Position numbers and translations under genes: made by a program. Positions 34,391 through 44,684 of a stretch of DNA of 64,000 bases are shown here, one piece after another. Each line of letters begins with the position of its first letter. Within the stretch, counting starts at the first letter, position 1. Under the pieces are notes generated by a model, which was given only the letters and a program-made list of their open reading frames with translations, had not been told where the DNA came from and did no database searches. Origin of the DNA: Dimargaris cristalligena (taxonomy: Eukaryota > Kickxellomycota > Dimargaritomycetes > Dimargaritales > Dimargaritaceae); the NCBI GenBank assembly GCA_027576995.1, contig JANBQC010000019.1, forward strand, positions 47,256-111,255, read 5' to 3'.

Positions 34391-35530
34391 TGAGCCCACT
34401 CACTTTTCTTTTTTTTGAATATATTTGCCATGGTATAGAAGCTAGTTGACTCATACTGGATAGAGATGGGATTTGCCTCCGCTGAAGCTCCAATCAGTTT
34501 ATCTTCCGTCGTGTATCCTTGCACAGGGACCACTGAACCATATAAAACCACCCGTTTAATAAACCTAGGATCCTGTAACCGTTCAAGTGTTTGGCGTAGT
34601 GTATAGTTCGATTCTGGGTGCAATGAGTCTTGCTTCCAGGTCTAAAATGGGAGGGAGGGCGGGTGGATTGACCCTTGCCCTCCTTACAGCCATTTTCCTT
34701 ATCACCAGGGCGTATCGCTCGCATTTTATCTTAAGATCATCAATTGGATGCGTGGCTGACCAATGTGCGATAAGGGGAGCCGCACAGTGGAATGGGCAGG
34801 CGGTCAGTGTGGGTGGAACGCCTTCTCCCTTGACCTACCCACCACAATCCATCCTCGATGAAGTTGTACGACAAGCCTTGGTTAGACGTGCTAAGTAGGG
34901 TGTAGAATGTGGTTTTAGTCCCTACGCGGTATCCTAGGATATCATTGATAACGTGCTTGGGCCGAATTAAAAGACCATCGATGCGAGCGTACCACGACGG
35001 AGAGAAAGAGGGAGAGAGGCTATATTAATCCACTCGGGTTTCGGTATATATGCGAAGAGCCCTTCCCCTCTCTTCTTCCTCTCTCCCATTCCCGCTCCCC
35101 AGTTTCATTGCATCTCGACCCTTTGGTGCTTCTTTGAACCTCTTTTTATTTTAGGTCGGCGCCGTGTTGATAACTTCTCTCGCCTTTAGTTTGGTTGACT
35201 GTTGCGCATACTACCCGGCATTGTCGCCTAGGCCCGGGAGCTCGTTTCTCAATCGCTATAACCCATTGGCGTATCTTTCGAAGCTCTCTTAGTTGCTAAA
35301 CCAGCTTACCCAGCCCCTTCTATATCCCCCCACCCACACACTCTTCTAATTGACGACGACCCACCCGCCCCCATTCACTTAATCGGTTGTTCCACCCCTT
35401 CGACCAGTTTCCTACCGTCCTTACTTATCCGCCGTACCCCCGTTCATTGAGCCCGGTTTAGAATTCACTCCCCTCCTCTACCCTCTTCCCCTCCCCTCCC
35501 ACTTGGCCCCGCCCCCTCCAACCTTTACTA
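34391..35530. other. Region between CWC22 and MMS19
   Basis: About 1.1 kb including a possible small gene (34623-34898, listed separately) and a long, strongly pyrimidine-rich MMS19 leader (about 35060-35525, runs of CCCCT, TCTTCC and CCACCC). The AG dinucleotides in this leader would allow a 5'-UTR intron, but none is defined by the sequence alone. Confidence 0.4.
34623..34898 (+). CDS. Possible small protein with one membrane span or signal anchor
   Basis: An open frame of 91 residues with an ATG, located between CWC22 and MMS19. The N-terminus has two early basic residues and then a hydrophobic stretch (LTLALLTAIFLI, about 17-28), followed by Arg-containing sequence (RAYRSHFILR). This is consistent with a signal anchor or a small mitochondrial inner-membrane protein. 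The rest is soluble with two Cys close together (GCVADQC). No family is recognised. It overlaps antisense frames, and the coding signal is weak; it could be a chance frame in the 3' flank of CWC22. Confidence 0.3.
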   Translation: MSLASRSKMGGRAGGLTLALLTAIFLITRAYRSHFILRSSIGCVADQCAIRGAAQWNGQAVSVGGTPSPLTYPPQSILDEVVRQALVRRAK

Positions 35531-38500
35531 ATGGACTCTGGGCTTATCGACACGTACCTCGCCGCCCTCGAGAATTCCAGTGACCGTAGCGGCCAGGAAC
35601 AAGCCTTGCAGGCCATCCTGGACTCGATCCACCAGGGTGACAATAGTTTACTCACTCTCGTCCAGGGCTTGGAAAAGCCCCTCACCAGTGAACGCAACGA
35701 ATGGCGCGCCAAGGGCATTAAGCTCCTGGCCACGGTGATCCGTCGACTCGACGACGCCCACATTGCGCCCCCCGCAGTGAAGTTCCTGACCAATTTCTTC
35801 CGGGAGCGGCTGGCCGATACCCCGTGCGTCCCTTGGCTGGTCGAGGGCTTGACGAACCTGTCCCACACGGCCGGGTTCCGCCAGGGCGACTTCGCGGGGT
35901 CGGTGGTCGAGAGTCTCCTCGAGGAAATTCATATCCAGAGTTTCCAACAACCCACCCGCCTGGCCATTCTTCACTTACTGCAGTACCTGCTCACGGAGTA
36001 CTTGCCGACCCTACAGAGGCAGCTGCCTTCCCTGCCCGCCCTCTTTATCCAGGCCATGGACTCGGAAAAGGACCCCCGTAATCTGATGGTGTGTTTCGAT
36101 CTATTCCCCCGCATTGTGCGTCACTTTGATGTGACGGGTCATGCGGACGATCTATTTGAGGTGGTGTTCTGCTATTTCCCCATTACCTTTAAGCCCCCAC
36201 CCGGAGATGCCCTGGGCGTCACCGCCGAGGATTTAAAAGCGGCCCTACGCCATTGTATCGCCGCCACGCCCGCGTTCGGTCCCTATGCCATCGAACCCCT
36301 CCTCTCCAAACTCACCTCCTCCTCCGGATCGGCCAAGATCGATGCCCTCCAAACCCTAGCGGAGTGCGCCTCCGTATTTACCCCGGCCGACTGGCAGCCC
36401 CACATGGCGGAACTGGCCAGTCTAATCCGCGAGGAAATCTACCAAACCACGGATGACGCACTACGGGCCCAGTGCCTATCCACTTTGGCTACGCTTTTCG
36501 CCCGGGTGACCCAAGACAAAGCCCCCACCGCGGCGCTAACCGAAGATCCCCACGAATTTGTGAAGCCTTTAATTGACGACCTCGTTGCCCAGGTTGCTGA
36601 TGCTCAATGGGTAAAGGCGATCGCCACCGGCAAAATTCTGAGCTGCATCGCCGCCACGTCGCTCTATAACTGTATCATGATCGTCCGGCCCGTACTGCCG
36701 TTATTCCTAACGTCGAACGGGAACTCCGACAGCGATCCGATTTCGATGGACACGGAGCGGGCCCATATTGAAATACTAGGAGACATTTTGGACGCTAGCC
36801 GGGTCGCATTTAGTTCCCCTGAGGTGTCACAATACCCTGATCTCCAGTCATTCTGGAAGACCTACGAGGTTGACCTCTACCACCGTCTGTCCGCCAGCGT
36901 GCCGTTCTTCCAACGGTCGCCCCAGAGTCAGGACGTGCTACTCACCTGCAGCACCCTCCTAGCCGCCGTCAGTGTTCCCACCGCCTTTGATGCGACCGAT
37001 AAACGGGGGGCCTACCTAACTCTGCGTGAAGTTTACCTCGCGGCGGACGGCAAAGCTACGCGGGACTATCTCCTGAATCTCCTCCACCAACTGGCCCAGC
37101 GGTTCCCGGAGGTGATTCTGGACGCCACCGTGGAGCCCCTGCGCCAGCACCTGCCTGACGTGTACGATGCGGGTCGCATTCACCCCCAACTGCATCTGGA
37201 GCTGGCCCTCGTCGCTAAACTGGGCGCTGTGCCCCAGCTCGCTCGGCCGTACTTGGAAATCCTACTCCCGGTCATCCAGGCGACCCCGGGTCAGACCACC
37301 CCCCTACCCCCACCCGAGGCGTGTTTCCGGTACACGGACGCAGTGCTGCAGACGGTCGGAGAACTACTCGATGCTCTGACCGGCCCCGAAGACCGCGCTT
37401 GGGTCGCCGAAACGGTCATCCCTACCCTACTTATCATTGCCGTGGCCCCCACTTTCCGCGGCGATGCCATTAGGCTAGCTGAACTCTCCACCTTGGATAC
37501 CCTGGTGCCTATTTCCGCCTTTGGTCAGGATGCCCAGGCGGATCAAATTGCCCATAGTCTGGCCTCCGCCTTGGCGGGTCTGACACCCGAGCAGCAGACC
37601 CCGTTGTTTGCGTCGGCGTTCCGATTATTCATGTATGGTGATACCACCCCCTACCAGAGCCTGCTACCGGCGCAAGACCCTGCCACAACCCTTGAGCTCC
37701 CTTTCAACCCCATTAACCAAGCCAGTGCCACCGCCCTTGAAGCCTTGTCTGCCGATCATCGTTTGATTTTTGACCGGCTGCAGCCCTACCAGCGCCAAAC
37801 CTGCCGCTTCTGGGCGGCCCTAGGGGCTACCCTCCACGCTGCTGTACCTTGGCCCGAATCAGATCCCGCCGCGATCATGAAGCTACTATTGACCACTGCC
37901 CTGGCCGATGAGTCCGGGTCCTACGGCGATAGTCTGGCTCTGCTGATTGCCTCGTGGGTTAATAAAGCGGCACCGGCCTCCCTGACCCTTGTCGAACAGG
38001 ACTTATTGCCGGTCATTACCCATGCCTGTACGGACTCCACCCGATCCCAAGTGGGACGCCTGGTGGCTCTAACTATCTACCTGGCGCTCACCAAGGCGGT
38101 GGTTCTACTGGCCGGCGGAGGACTTCAGAGCCAGCTGGTCGACCAACTTCTCGGCTGGCTCCGCGACCCCGTGTTAGCCCCCCGCGTAGCCGTTGGACTA
38201 GGGCATATCGTGCGGGATCACCCCTTTGCCCTGACTAGAGCGGCCCACGCCCGGGTTAAACTGCTGTATCGCCAGAAATTCTTTGTGCAGTGCCTCCCGG
38301 GCCTGGTCCAGGGCTATCGGACGGCCGCTGCCTCCTCATCGAATTCGACCGGCCTGGCGTCGACCCAGAACCACCAACAGCACCGCTACTACCTGCTGGC
38401 CCTGTCCCACATGGTGCAGTACATTCCCAAGCCGGTGTTGATGGCCGAACTCTCGTCCCTGATGCCCCTGCTGCTGTCGTCGCTCGAGTTGCCGCACGTT

Positions 38501-38878
38501 GAGTCCTGTGTGAGTACTATTAATACCCTCTACACGGTGGCCCTGGATGCGTCCGATTTAATGGCTGAGTACATCGGATCCGTGGTCAAAGCCCTGCTTC
38601 GGTTAACGTCCGCCCGGAAATCATCATCGACGGCGACGACGGTGTCCGCCGAGAGTAGTAGTGAACCGCCCCTCAATCCGATGCAGGTGCGTACGGCGGC
38701 CCTTAAGTGTCTGGCCATTCTACCCGAATGCCTCGAATACTCCATCATTCACCCCTACCGGAAGGAGGTGATCAAAGCCCTGGCCGGTCCCTTAGACGAC
38801 CGTAAACGGGCCGTGCGCCAGGAGGCCGTGGTGTGCCGGAACAAATGGTTCGGTGCGAGTAGTAGTGGTGCCCTTTGA
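35531..38878 (+). CDS. MET18: MMS19/MET18, cytosolic iron-sulfur assembly targeting factor
   Basis: HEAT-repeat scaffold of the CIA targeting complex (with CIAO1/CIA1 and CIAO2B/CIA2). It hands Fe-S clusters to helicases and polymerases of DNA repair and replication, including XPD/RAD3. Intronless; 1115 residues, close to the yeast (1032) and human (1030) proteins. The N-terminal region (about 40-300) contains the MMS19_N type segment LTSERNEWRAKGIKLLATVI and the conserved NFFRERLADTPCVPWLVEGL. Helical HEAT-like pairs continue throughout, and the C-terminus (about 640-1115) ends in the MMS19_C type segment with VRTAALKCLAILPECLEYS and DDRKRAVRQEAVVCRNKW. The LKAALRHCIAATPAFGPYAI motif is also characteristic. 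There are no membrane spans. GC-rich codon use contrasts with its flanks. Confidence 0.93.
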   Translation: MDSGLIDTYLAALENSSDRSGQEQALQAILDSIHQGDNSLLTLVQGLEKPLTSERNEWRAKGIKLLATVIRRLDDAHIAPPAVKFLTNFFRERLADTPCVPWLVEGLTNLSHTAGFRQGDFAGSVVESLLEEIHIQSFQQPTRLAILHLLQYLLTEYLPTLQRQLPSLPALFIQAMDSEKDPRNLMVCFDLFPRIVRHFDVTGHADDLFEVVFCYFPITFKPPPGDALGVTAEDLKAALRHCIAATPAFGPYAIEPLLSKLTSSSGSAKIDALQTLAECASVFTPADWQPHMAELASLIREEIYQTTDDALRAQCLSTLATLFARVTQDKAPTAALTEDPHEFVKPLIDDLVAQVADAQWVKAIATGKILSCIAATSLYNCIMIVRPVLPLFLTSNGNSDSDPISMDTERAHIEILGDILDASRVAFSSPEVSQYPDLQSFWKTYEVDLYHRLSASVPFFQRSPQSQDVLLTCSTLLAAVSVPTAFDATDKRGAYLTLREVYLAADGKATRDYLLNLLHQLAQRFPEVILDATVEPLRQHLPDVYDAGRIHPQLHLELALVAKLGAVPQLARPYLEILLPVIQATPGQTTPLPPPEACFRYTDAVLQTVGELLDALTGPEDRAWVAETVIPTLLIIAVAPTFRGDAIRLAELSTLDTLVPISAFGQDAQADQIAHSLASALAGLTPEQQTPLFASAFRLFMYGDTTPYQSLLPAQDPATTLELPFNPINQASATALEALSADHRLIFDRLQPYQRQTCRFWAALGATLHAAVPWPESDPAAIMKLLLTTALADESGSYGDSLALLIASWVNKAAPASLTLVEQDLLPVITHACTDSTRSQVGRLVALTIYLALTKAVVLLAGGGLQSQLVDQLLGWLRDPVLAPRVAVGLGHIVRDHPFALTRAAHARVKLLYRQKFFVQCLPGLVQGYRTAAASSSNSTGLASTQNHQQHRYYLLALSHMVQYIPKPVLMAELSSLMPLLLSSLELPHVESCVSTINTLYTVALDASDLMAEYIGSVVKALLRLTSARKSSSTATTVSAESSSEPPLNPMQVRTAALKCLAILPECLEYSIIHPYRKEVIKALAGPLDDRKRAVRQEAVVCRNKWFGASSSGAL

Positions 38879-40041
38879 TAAATGAGGAGAAAGAGAAAGA
38901 GAGAGAGAGAGACTTACGGCCCGTCTAATTTGAATTTTATGTTTGGCCTTATTGTTGTTGTTGCATCACTCTTTGCTCATCCAATTCCACAATCATGTAC
39001 TTCATTGAGTAGTTTTACTACTTTTTATCATTTGTTTTAGTTTTTTTTAAGAAAAAGGATATTGTTTTCAAAAATTAGTAGGGATAAAAGTTTATTGGAC
39101 TTTTGTTTATTGTTCCTATTCCGATAACGGAGGGGATGTGTCAGACGCGAGTCGGCAATCGATTGCCTATAACCCTTCTTTAATTGGGCTACTGCTATGA
39201 CTGCCACATCGCTTGAATTGTCGCATAATTAAATGGACAATCGCGTATGTCATTAAAATTTATATTTACGGGAATCTGGAACTGATCCACCAAAATACAT
39301 ACATATATGGGATTGCTAACATGCCCAACATTTGTGACTATTAGCCTGGCCTTGTGCAGCGAATGTGCAGCCGGCGGGACTTGGGGGTAAGGTGGTATAG
39401 CTTTAACGGGATTATAGTCGAACTGACTATAAAAACAGACCATTACTATCTTTCCAAAGCTTTAATTTTCACCACATGTGGATAGAGAGGTACCCCCATA
39501 TTAGCCCTATTATTCGGATATTGCCCAAACTGGTAATACGAGTATTGGGCGATGGAATAGGTCATTGAATTTGAGTCGAGGCATTTTCAATTCCCCGGTC
39601 CTAGAGTCTGGGCAACTTCACAGTTCGGTGAATATCAGCGGTGGTATAGTAAACTCGACCTAGAAAAACACCGGGGCTGTCTAAGCATGAGCAATGGAAT
39701 TAAGAAATAGCAGCACCGGAATGACTTGGGAGCGCATTGGCAAATGCTGGCTTAGAGAGTCACCTCCATTCGTCCTCTGGAGTGGTACAACCAGTAAACT
39801 GTAACAGCTGACAGGTATCAGCCGGTTAGACCCCCAGCACGGCCATACAGCTCTAGGTTTGAAGGCTTCAGGTATGACGGTCATACTTTAGTCAATTCTA
39901 CGGGGCACTTACCATTGCACTAAGCCAATATATACTATTTTTATATTATATGGGGGAAATTCGACCTAGCCGGATAAAATTTAAAATACTTTGTGCATGG
40001 GAAAATGGTCAGACGATTTAATTTTAACCTGTAGTAATGGT

Positions 40042-40090
40042 CTCATCCAACGGACTTTTCGTTATACAGCCTAGTTGAACCTCCCCCATA
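40042..40090 (+). repeat. Dispersed ~50 bp repeat, copy A
   Basis: This stretch matches a stretch at 54237-54290 in the same orientation and, inverted, one at 41701-41744. Shared core: ACGGA then TTTTCGTTATAC, followed by CCTAGTTGAAC and a CCCATA block. In this copy TTGAACC (40075-40081) pairs with GGTTCAA (40104-40110) as a possible stem. Origin unknown. Confidence 0.6.
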
Positions 40091-41044
40091 TGTAACGGTA
40101 TTGGGTTCAAGCTGGCTTAATCAGAAGCGATATATTTTATATATCAATTTGCGGCGACACTCTGACCAGAACTGCCCATGTCTCAACAGGCATGCGGCTA
40201 TGTTACATTGGTCATATGGAAACGGGCGGGGGAGGGGTAATAAACTGACGAGAACACCCACCGGCATTGCGTTGTAGTTAGGCGAAGTTGGATTAGACGA
40301 GCAGGACGGGCAATGCAAAATGCAGAGAGACACAATGGACCAACTTGCTTTGAATTTATATCATCTGTCGATCAGAGTGTTGGTTGACCGATTACAACGA
40401 AAATAAAGTGAACGGATGATCCTGGCGGCTCAGCTTTTACGCAGAGCAGATGAGATACGGGCGGGAGATCCAACGGCCAAAAAAATGGGAAGAGGGGAGA
40501 GTGGAGAAGGGAAGGGAGTAACCAGCCCGTAAGGCAAGGTAGTGGGCAAGGTAACATAATCGGCACAATATCTAAGGATCTCCTTGACGAACAATGATGC
40601 AAAGAATACACCAGCGGTTTGTCTGTAACTTTGAATCCTACACCCCATTATACTACGGAGATTGAGCCATATGCAGCGGTTGATCATTTGGGGGAATTGT
40701 ATCGCGACTGCTTGTGGGGAGTCAAACTATGCTGACCGTCTACAAAGTAGCTGGATTGGAAAGACGGGGTAGGTGAGGAACGGTGCATTCGACGATCCTT
40801 CCGACCGTAGACTAGGGGGGACTGGCCAGAGATCATCGTACTATCGACCAGCTCTTTGTTACATTCCTAGGGCTGGGGTAGTAGAGATACCGGTGGTTTA
40901 TAGGCGATTGTTAACCTACAGTACTTTGGGAGGAGTCCGCATGGATCGTTTGGAGGATGGCCTGTGGTAGTATGTGTTTAACAAGGTAATAAAGAAGCTG
41001 GGTGACTCTACTTAGGTTGGCCGGGTGACCGACTGCTGGGCAAC

Positions 41045-41054
41045 TATATAAATA
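41045..41054 (+). promoter_or_regulatory. TATA box of the small secreted protein gene
   Basis: TATATAAATA lies about 130-140 bases upstream of the ATG at 41187 and is followed by a pyrimidine-rich leader. A clear TATA box suggests a strongly or conditionally expressed gene; this is inference. Confidence 0.5.
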
Positions 41055-41186
41055 CCCCAGGCAGCGCGCTTCCTTTCTAATCAATATCAATCCCCATTCT
41101 ATCCATACCACTGCATCCGCACCATCCCTGTCATACATTGCCCTTTTATCCTACATCTCAATTTCGTCTCCCCTACTCCCTTCACT

Positions 41187-41468
41187 ATGGTTAAGCTCAC
41201 CCAACTTTTCATCTCCGTCACTCTGATCGGTGCCATCCTGGTTACGGCCTCGCCCCTGCCACAGCCCAATCCTGCTATCAACAGGGATTCTATGAAACTC
41301 CTGAAAAAGACTGCCTTAGCTGGTACGACGAAATTGGGTGATAAACTAAAAGTCGCTGCGAAGAGCTTCGGCAGTCAAGCCGCCGCCACTGCGAAGGACT
41401 TGGGCCATAAAGCTTCAGCCGCTGTACAGAACTTAAGAGGTAAATCCACAACCACCGTGCAGCAATAG
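41187..41468 (+). CDS. Small secreted, Ala/Lys-rich amphipathic protein
   Basis: An intronless frame of 93 residues. The N-terminus MVKLTQLFISVTLIGAILVTA is a clear signal peptide, with likely cleavage after ASPLP or at TAS (about residues 21-25). The mature part is cysteine-free, strongly basic and rich in Ala, Lys, Gly and Ser. It has repeated stretches such as KTALAGTTKLGDKLKVAAK, SQAAATAKDLGHKASAAVQ that should form amphipathic helices of the apolipoprotein/LEA kind. There is a clear TATA box at 41045 and a pyrimidine-rich leader, which favour a real gene. A dispersed-repeat copy sits 230 bases downstream. No known family is recognised. A lipid- or membrane-interacting secreted peptide is one possibility, inferred only from composition. 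Confidence 0.68.
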   Translation: MVKLTQLFISVTLIGAILVTASPLPQPNPAINRDSMKLLKKTALAGTTKLGDKLKVAAKSFGSQAAATAKDLGHKASAAVQNLRGKSTTTVQQ

Positions 41469-43172
41469 GTTACTGAAGTCCCTATTTGCTGCCAAAAGCC
41501 AGCCCCATCAGTCTTATAGTGCCTAGCCAACATCTATTTGATAAGTGGGGCACTGACAAAAACAATAACCCCTGTCCAGCTTAATGGGTTAGTTGTCATA
41601 AGGGCCTGGTTTCTTTCCAGGGTCTGTTCATTATTCTACCTCCTATCCTTTCCCTCTTTATTTATAGCCTTTGAGGGTTTTTGAGCCATCTATCCTTTAA
41701 TATGGGAGTAGTTCAACCAGGCTGTATAACGAAAAATCCATTTGATAAGGCAAATACTACTGGTTGAAAATAAACATCCCACCGATTTTCCCATACACAT
41801 AATAGTTAAACCCTTATATAACCAAGCTGAACTTCACCCAGATGTTCCCTGTAGATGGCAAATTATGACTAAAAGGTCGCCTGCCTTAGATTCACTTCAA
41901 ATAAAACTTACTTTATCTGATAAGCAGGGCAACAAGGCACCACTGCTGATTCAATTGTAATGGCCAAGGTTGGGACAGGCAACTGGGTATCCTCACAATA
42001 GCCTATCCGGCCCGGAAGCATCGAGCCACAATTACTCTTGCGACGTAAACATACACACACCCATCTACCACCACGCTCATTAGTTTAGTTTATCCCGTCC
42101 TGTTTTTAAATCGGATCGCCCCCCTCATTTAGCATGTCTTTAACCATATCCATCTCATATAGTTTTATATGACTTTTCATTAAACCTTCGAATAATTCGT
42201 AGCTATTTTCATTAAACGCCAGTTTCTATTTTTTCTTATTAATTTTTTTGAGATAAATCAATTGTTCTGTATTCAAGGATACCTACCCACCCTCCAAAGC
42301 GTCGTATTGTGGAGTAGAATGCATACATATTTAATTATTACCACTGATCATATTGATTGCGAAAGGGGATTTATTATTCATTTACCACTATTGCGCAGGA
42401 GTTGGTTGCCTTCATTCCTTGGAATGTACAGTACTTATATTTACGCAGCCAAATTATGAATTTGCTCTAGGTGAGCTTTTATACATCACCATTTAACAAA
42501 GGCATCACATCCCCAAGACATCTCATGTAAACCAGTTTCACCTGCCCTAAGCGTGCCCCTCCTTAATCAGGTAACACGCCTCTTTTGAACTAATGGCAGC
42601 CGATCACGCTTCCGGGATCTTTGACCCACTCACTGACCGCGAGGTATAGTATATTTTTTCTATAAACGGTGGCCCGGTTTAACCATACGCCCCGCGTTTT
42701 AGTGAAACTAGATGATTTAATAAAACACAGCATGCAATAAAATACAAGGACTATCATTATCTTGCAACTAAGCAAATACATTGACGTTAACGACAACTGT
42801 GCCTCTCCGCGTCAGTATTTAAAAAGGGGGAAATGTAATCAAGCAGAACAAACGGGTATAATAGCTGGAGACAATGGCAGCCTCAATTTATCACTACTTC
42901 AAATTAAGAATATATCCCCCCCCTTCAGCGAGGACACTGCTCGTTATCAACTACCATAATCATATGGCCTCGTTTAAGATACAAAAGCTCGTAGGGGAGA
43001 CTTTATTAAGTTTAACATTTTACAATTACTGAATTATACGACGGGATTGACAGATTCCGGTGGAAACCAACCAACGTAAAATTCAGCTCACCGGGATATT
43101 GCCAGAGGAAGTATGTGACACCATCCCCCACATTATGTGCAGGTGATTAACCGGGTTGGGTAAAGAGAGTGT
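41469..43172. other. Intergenic region of about 1.7 kb
   Basis: AT-rich; holds repeat copy C (41701-41744) and the 3' flank of eEF1B-gamma. Frames of 65-72 codons at 41742-41960, 42262-42459 and 42762-42959 show no recognisable motif. Confidence 0.4.
41701..41744 (-). repeat. Dispersed ~50 bp repeat, copy C (inverted)
   Basis: Read on the - strand this segment has the core GGATTTTTCGTTATACAGCC followed by TGGTTGAAC and then CTCCCATA. It shares with copy A (40042) an exact TTTTCGTTATACAGCCT block of 17 bases and the following GTTGAAC. It lies about 1.6 kb from copy A in the opposite orientation. Confidence 0.6.
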
Positions 43173-44684
43173 TTACTTGAACACCTTACCGTCGGCGCAA
43201 GGCTTGGGCAGGGTAGGGCCTTCCCAGGCGAAGTAGTCACCGACTTCCTCCTTGATCTTGGCGTCAGTGGGGTCGACCTTGGCGAAATCGTACGACTCGT
43301 AATCAGCGGCATCGTAGATTTCGTAAGGGACCTCCTGACCGCGGACGACGAAGTAGCCGCTGATCTCGTTGTCGTTGTCGGTACCGAGCACCAGCAGGGA
43401 ACCGAAAGCATACTTGCGGGCACGCTCCAGACGGGCGAAGAAACCACCAATCTGGTTGTTAGACATGTAAGTGCGGGTCAGCTCGTCGTTGTACTTGAAG
43501 TTGACCTTCCACAGGGAGAAACCCTCGGGATCGAAGTGCTCCCAGAAGTAGTTCATGGCGGCGGGCTTGGTGTCGTTGTTGGAGTAGAAGCGCTTCCAGT
43601 CCTCCAGGTTGAAGGGGGAGGGGGGGAGCAAGTCCAAGGGGTTCTTGCCCTTGGGGGCGGCGGGCTTCTCCTCCTCGTCGTCTTGAGCGGGGGCAGGGGC
43701 GGCCTCCTTCTTGGGGGCAGCTTCGGCCTTGGGCTTAGCGGCTTCCTTCTTGGCCTTGGGCTCCTTCTTGGGGGCGGCCATGACGGGCTCTTCGCTGCAC
43801 AGCTCAACGGCGCCAATGATCTTGGCGAACTGGGGCTGGTTGACGACAGTCAGGAAGTAGCGGTTCAAGTTCTTGAAGGGAGCACGGAACTTGGGGTCGA
43901 AAGCGCGCTTGTAGGCGACGATCATGTTGCAGACGACGACGATATCAGCCAGGGTGACGCGCTCGCCGACCAGGAAGGTGCGGTCGAGGAGGACGTTGTT
44001 CAGGAAGGTGAGGGCGCGGACGGCCTCCTCCTTGGCCTTGGTGACCACGGGTCGGTTGTAGGGAACGAAGCCGAGGATGGGGAGGAACCAGGTCATCAGA
44101 GGGGAGACCAGCTCGGATTCGGCGAACATCATGAACTGCACGATTTGGGTGGTCTCGAGGTGGTCCTTGCCCAGAAGCTGGGTATCCTTCTTCAGACCGG
44201 CGACTAAGGAGAAGTGAGTTGGATGGGGTATAGTTTAAGAATACCAAAACAGGCCAAGATTAGTTACAACATTCACCCAGGTACTGCACCCGGAATCACC
44301 GGTTGGGTGAAAGTAGGATCAGAACAAGTATTATCAGCAGGGTTTTTTATATTTTAAATATTACCAATACTCAGACAGGGATAACTTGATAAATCATCAT
44401 CATATCCGACTTCGGGAACATGAACCACTTAACCATAATAAAGGAATAAAAGACTTACGGTAGTAGGCGATGGCATTGCTGTCGAAGATGTTCTGGCCGT
44501 CAGCAGTGGTGAAGCCGGGGGACTTGCCCAGGGGGAACTTGGCCAAGTACTCGGCGCTAGCCCGGGTTTCACTGGTGTACTCGGGGGTGAGGTCGATTTT
44601 AAGGTCGTTGTATTCGGCGGCAACGCGGGCCTTGTAGGCGCGGAAGTTGACCAGGGGAGAGTAGAGGGTACCGACGGAAGACAT
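43173..44684 (-). CDS. TEF4: Translation elongation factor eEF1B gamma subunit
   Basis: Structural subunit of the eEF1B guanine-nucleotide exchange complex that reloads eEF1A with GTP. Two exons, 44459-44684 and 43173-44203 (intron 44204-44458), join to 418 residues. The first exon starts MSSVGTLYSPLVNFRAYKA and encodes the GST-like N-terminal thioredoxin fold. The GST-C helical domain (about 85-205) includes ERVTLADIVVVCNMI. A Lys/Ala/Glu/Pro-rich linker follows (about 210-265). The C-terminal EF1G domain begins near NPLDLLPPSPFNLEDWKR and includes NQIGGFFARLERARKYAFGSL and the terminal FAWEGPTLPKPC. Strong codon preference for C- and G-ending codons in the exons fits a highly expressed gene. 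The symbol follows yeast usage (TEF4/CAM1), and paralogy cannot be judged here. Confidence 0.95.

Larger units (their letters stand above)
38879..41186. other. Intergenic region of about 2.3 kb
   Basis: Begins with an AG-rich microsatellite just after the MMS19 stop (38886-38912) and includes an imperfect T8AAGA5 tract at about 39041-39056. One copy of a dispersed repeat lies at 40042-40090. Open frames of 65-85 codons on the - strand show no motif. The right end is the promoter of the small secreted protein gene at 41187. Confidence 0.45.

Noticed and set aside
34120..34623. Open frame on the - strand opposite the 3' end of CWC22
   Set aside because: It is the antisense shadow of the Arg/Ser-repeat coding region (RS codons give Glu/Arg-rich frames on the other strand); no independent coding evidence.
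43536..44207. 223-codon Gly/Leu-rich open frame on the + strand opposite eEF1B-gamma
   Set aside because: Shadow of the strongly biased codon use in a highly expressed gene; not a separate protein.
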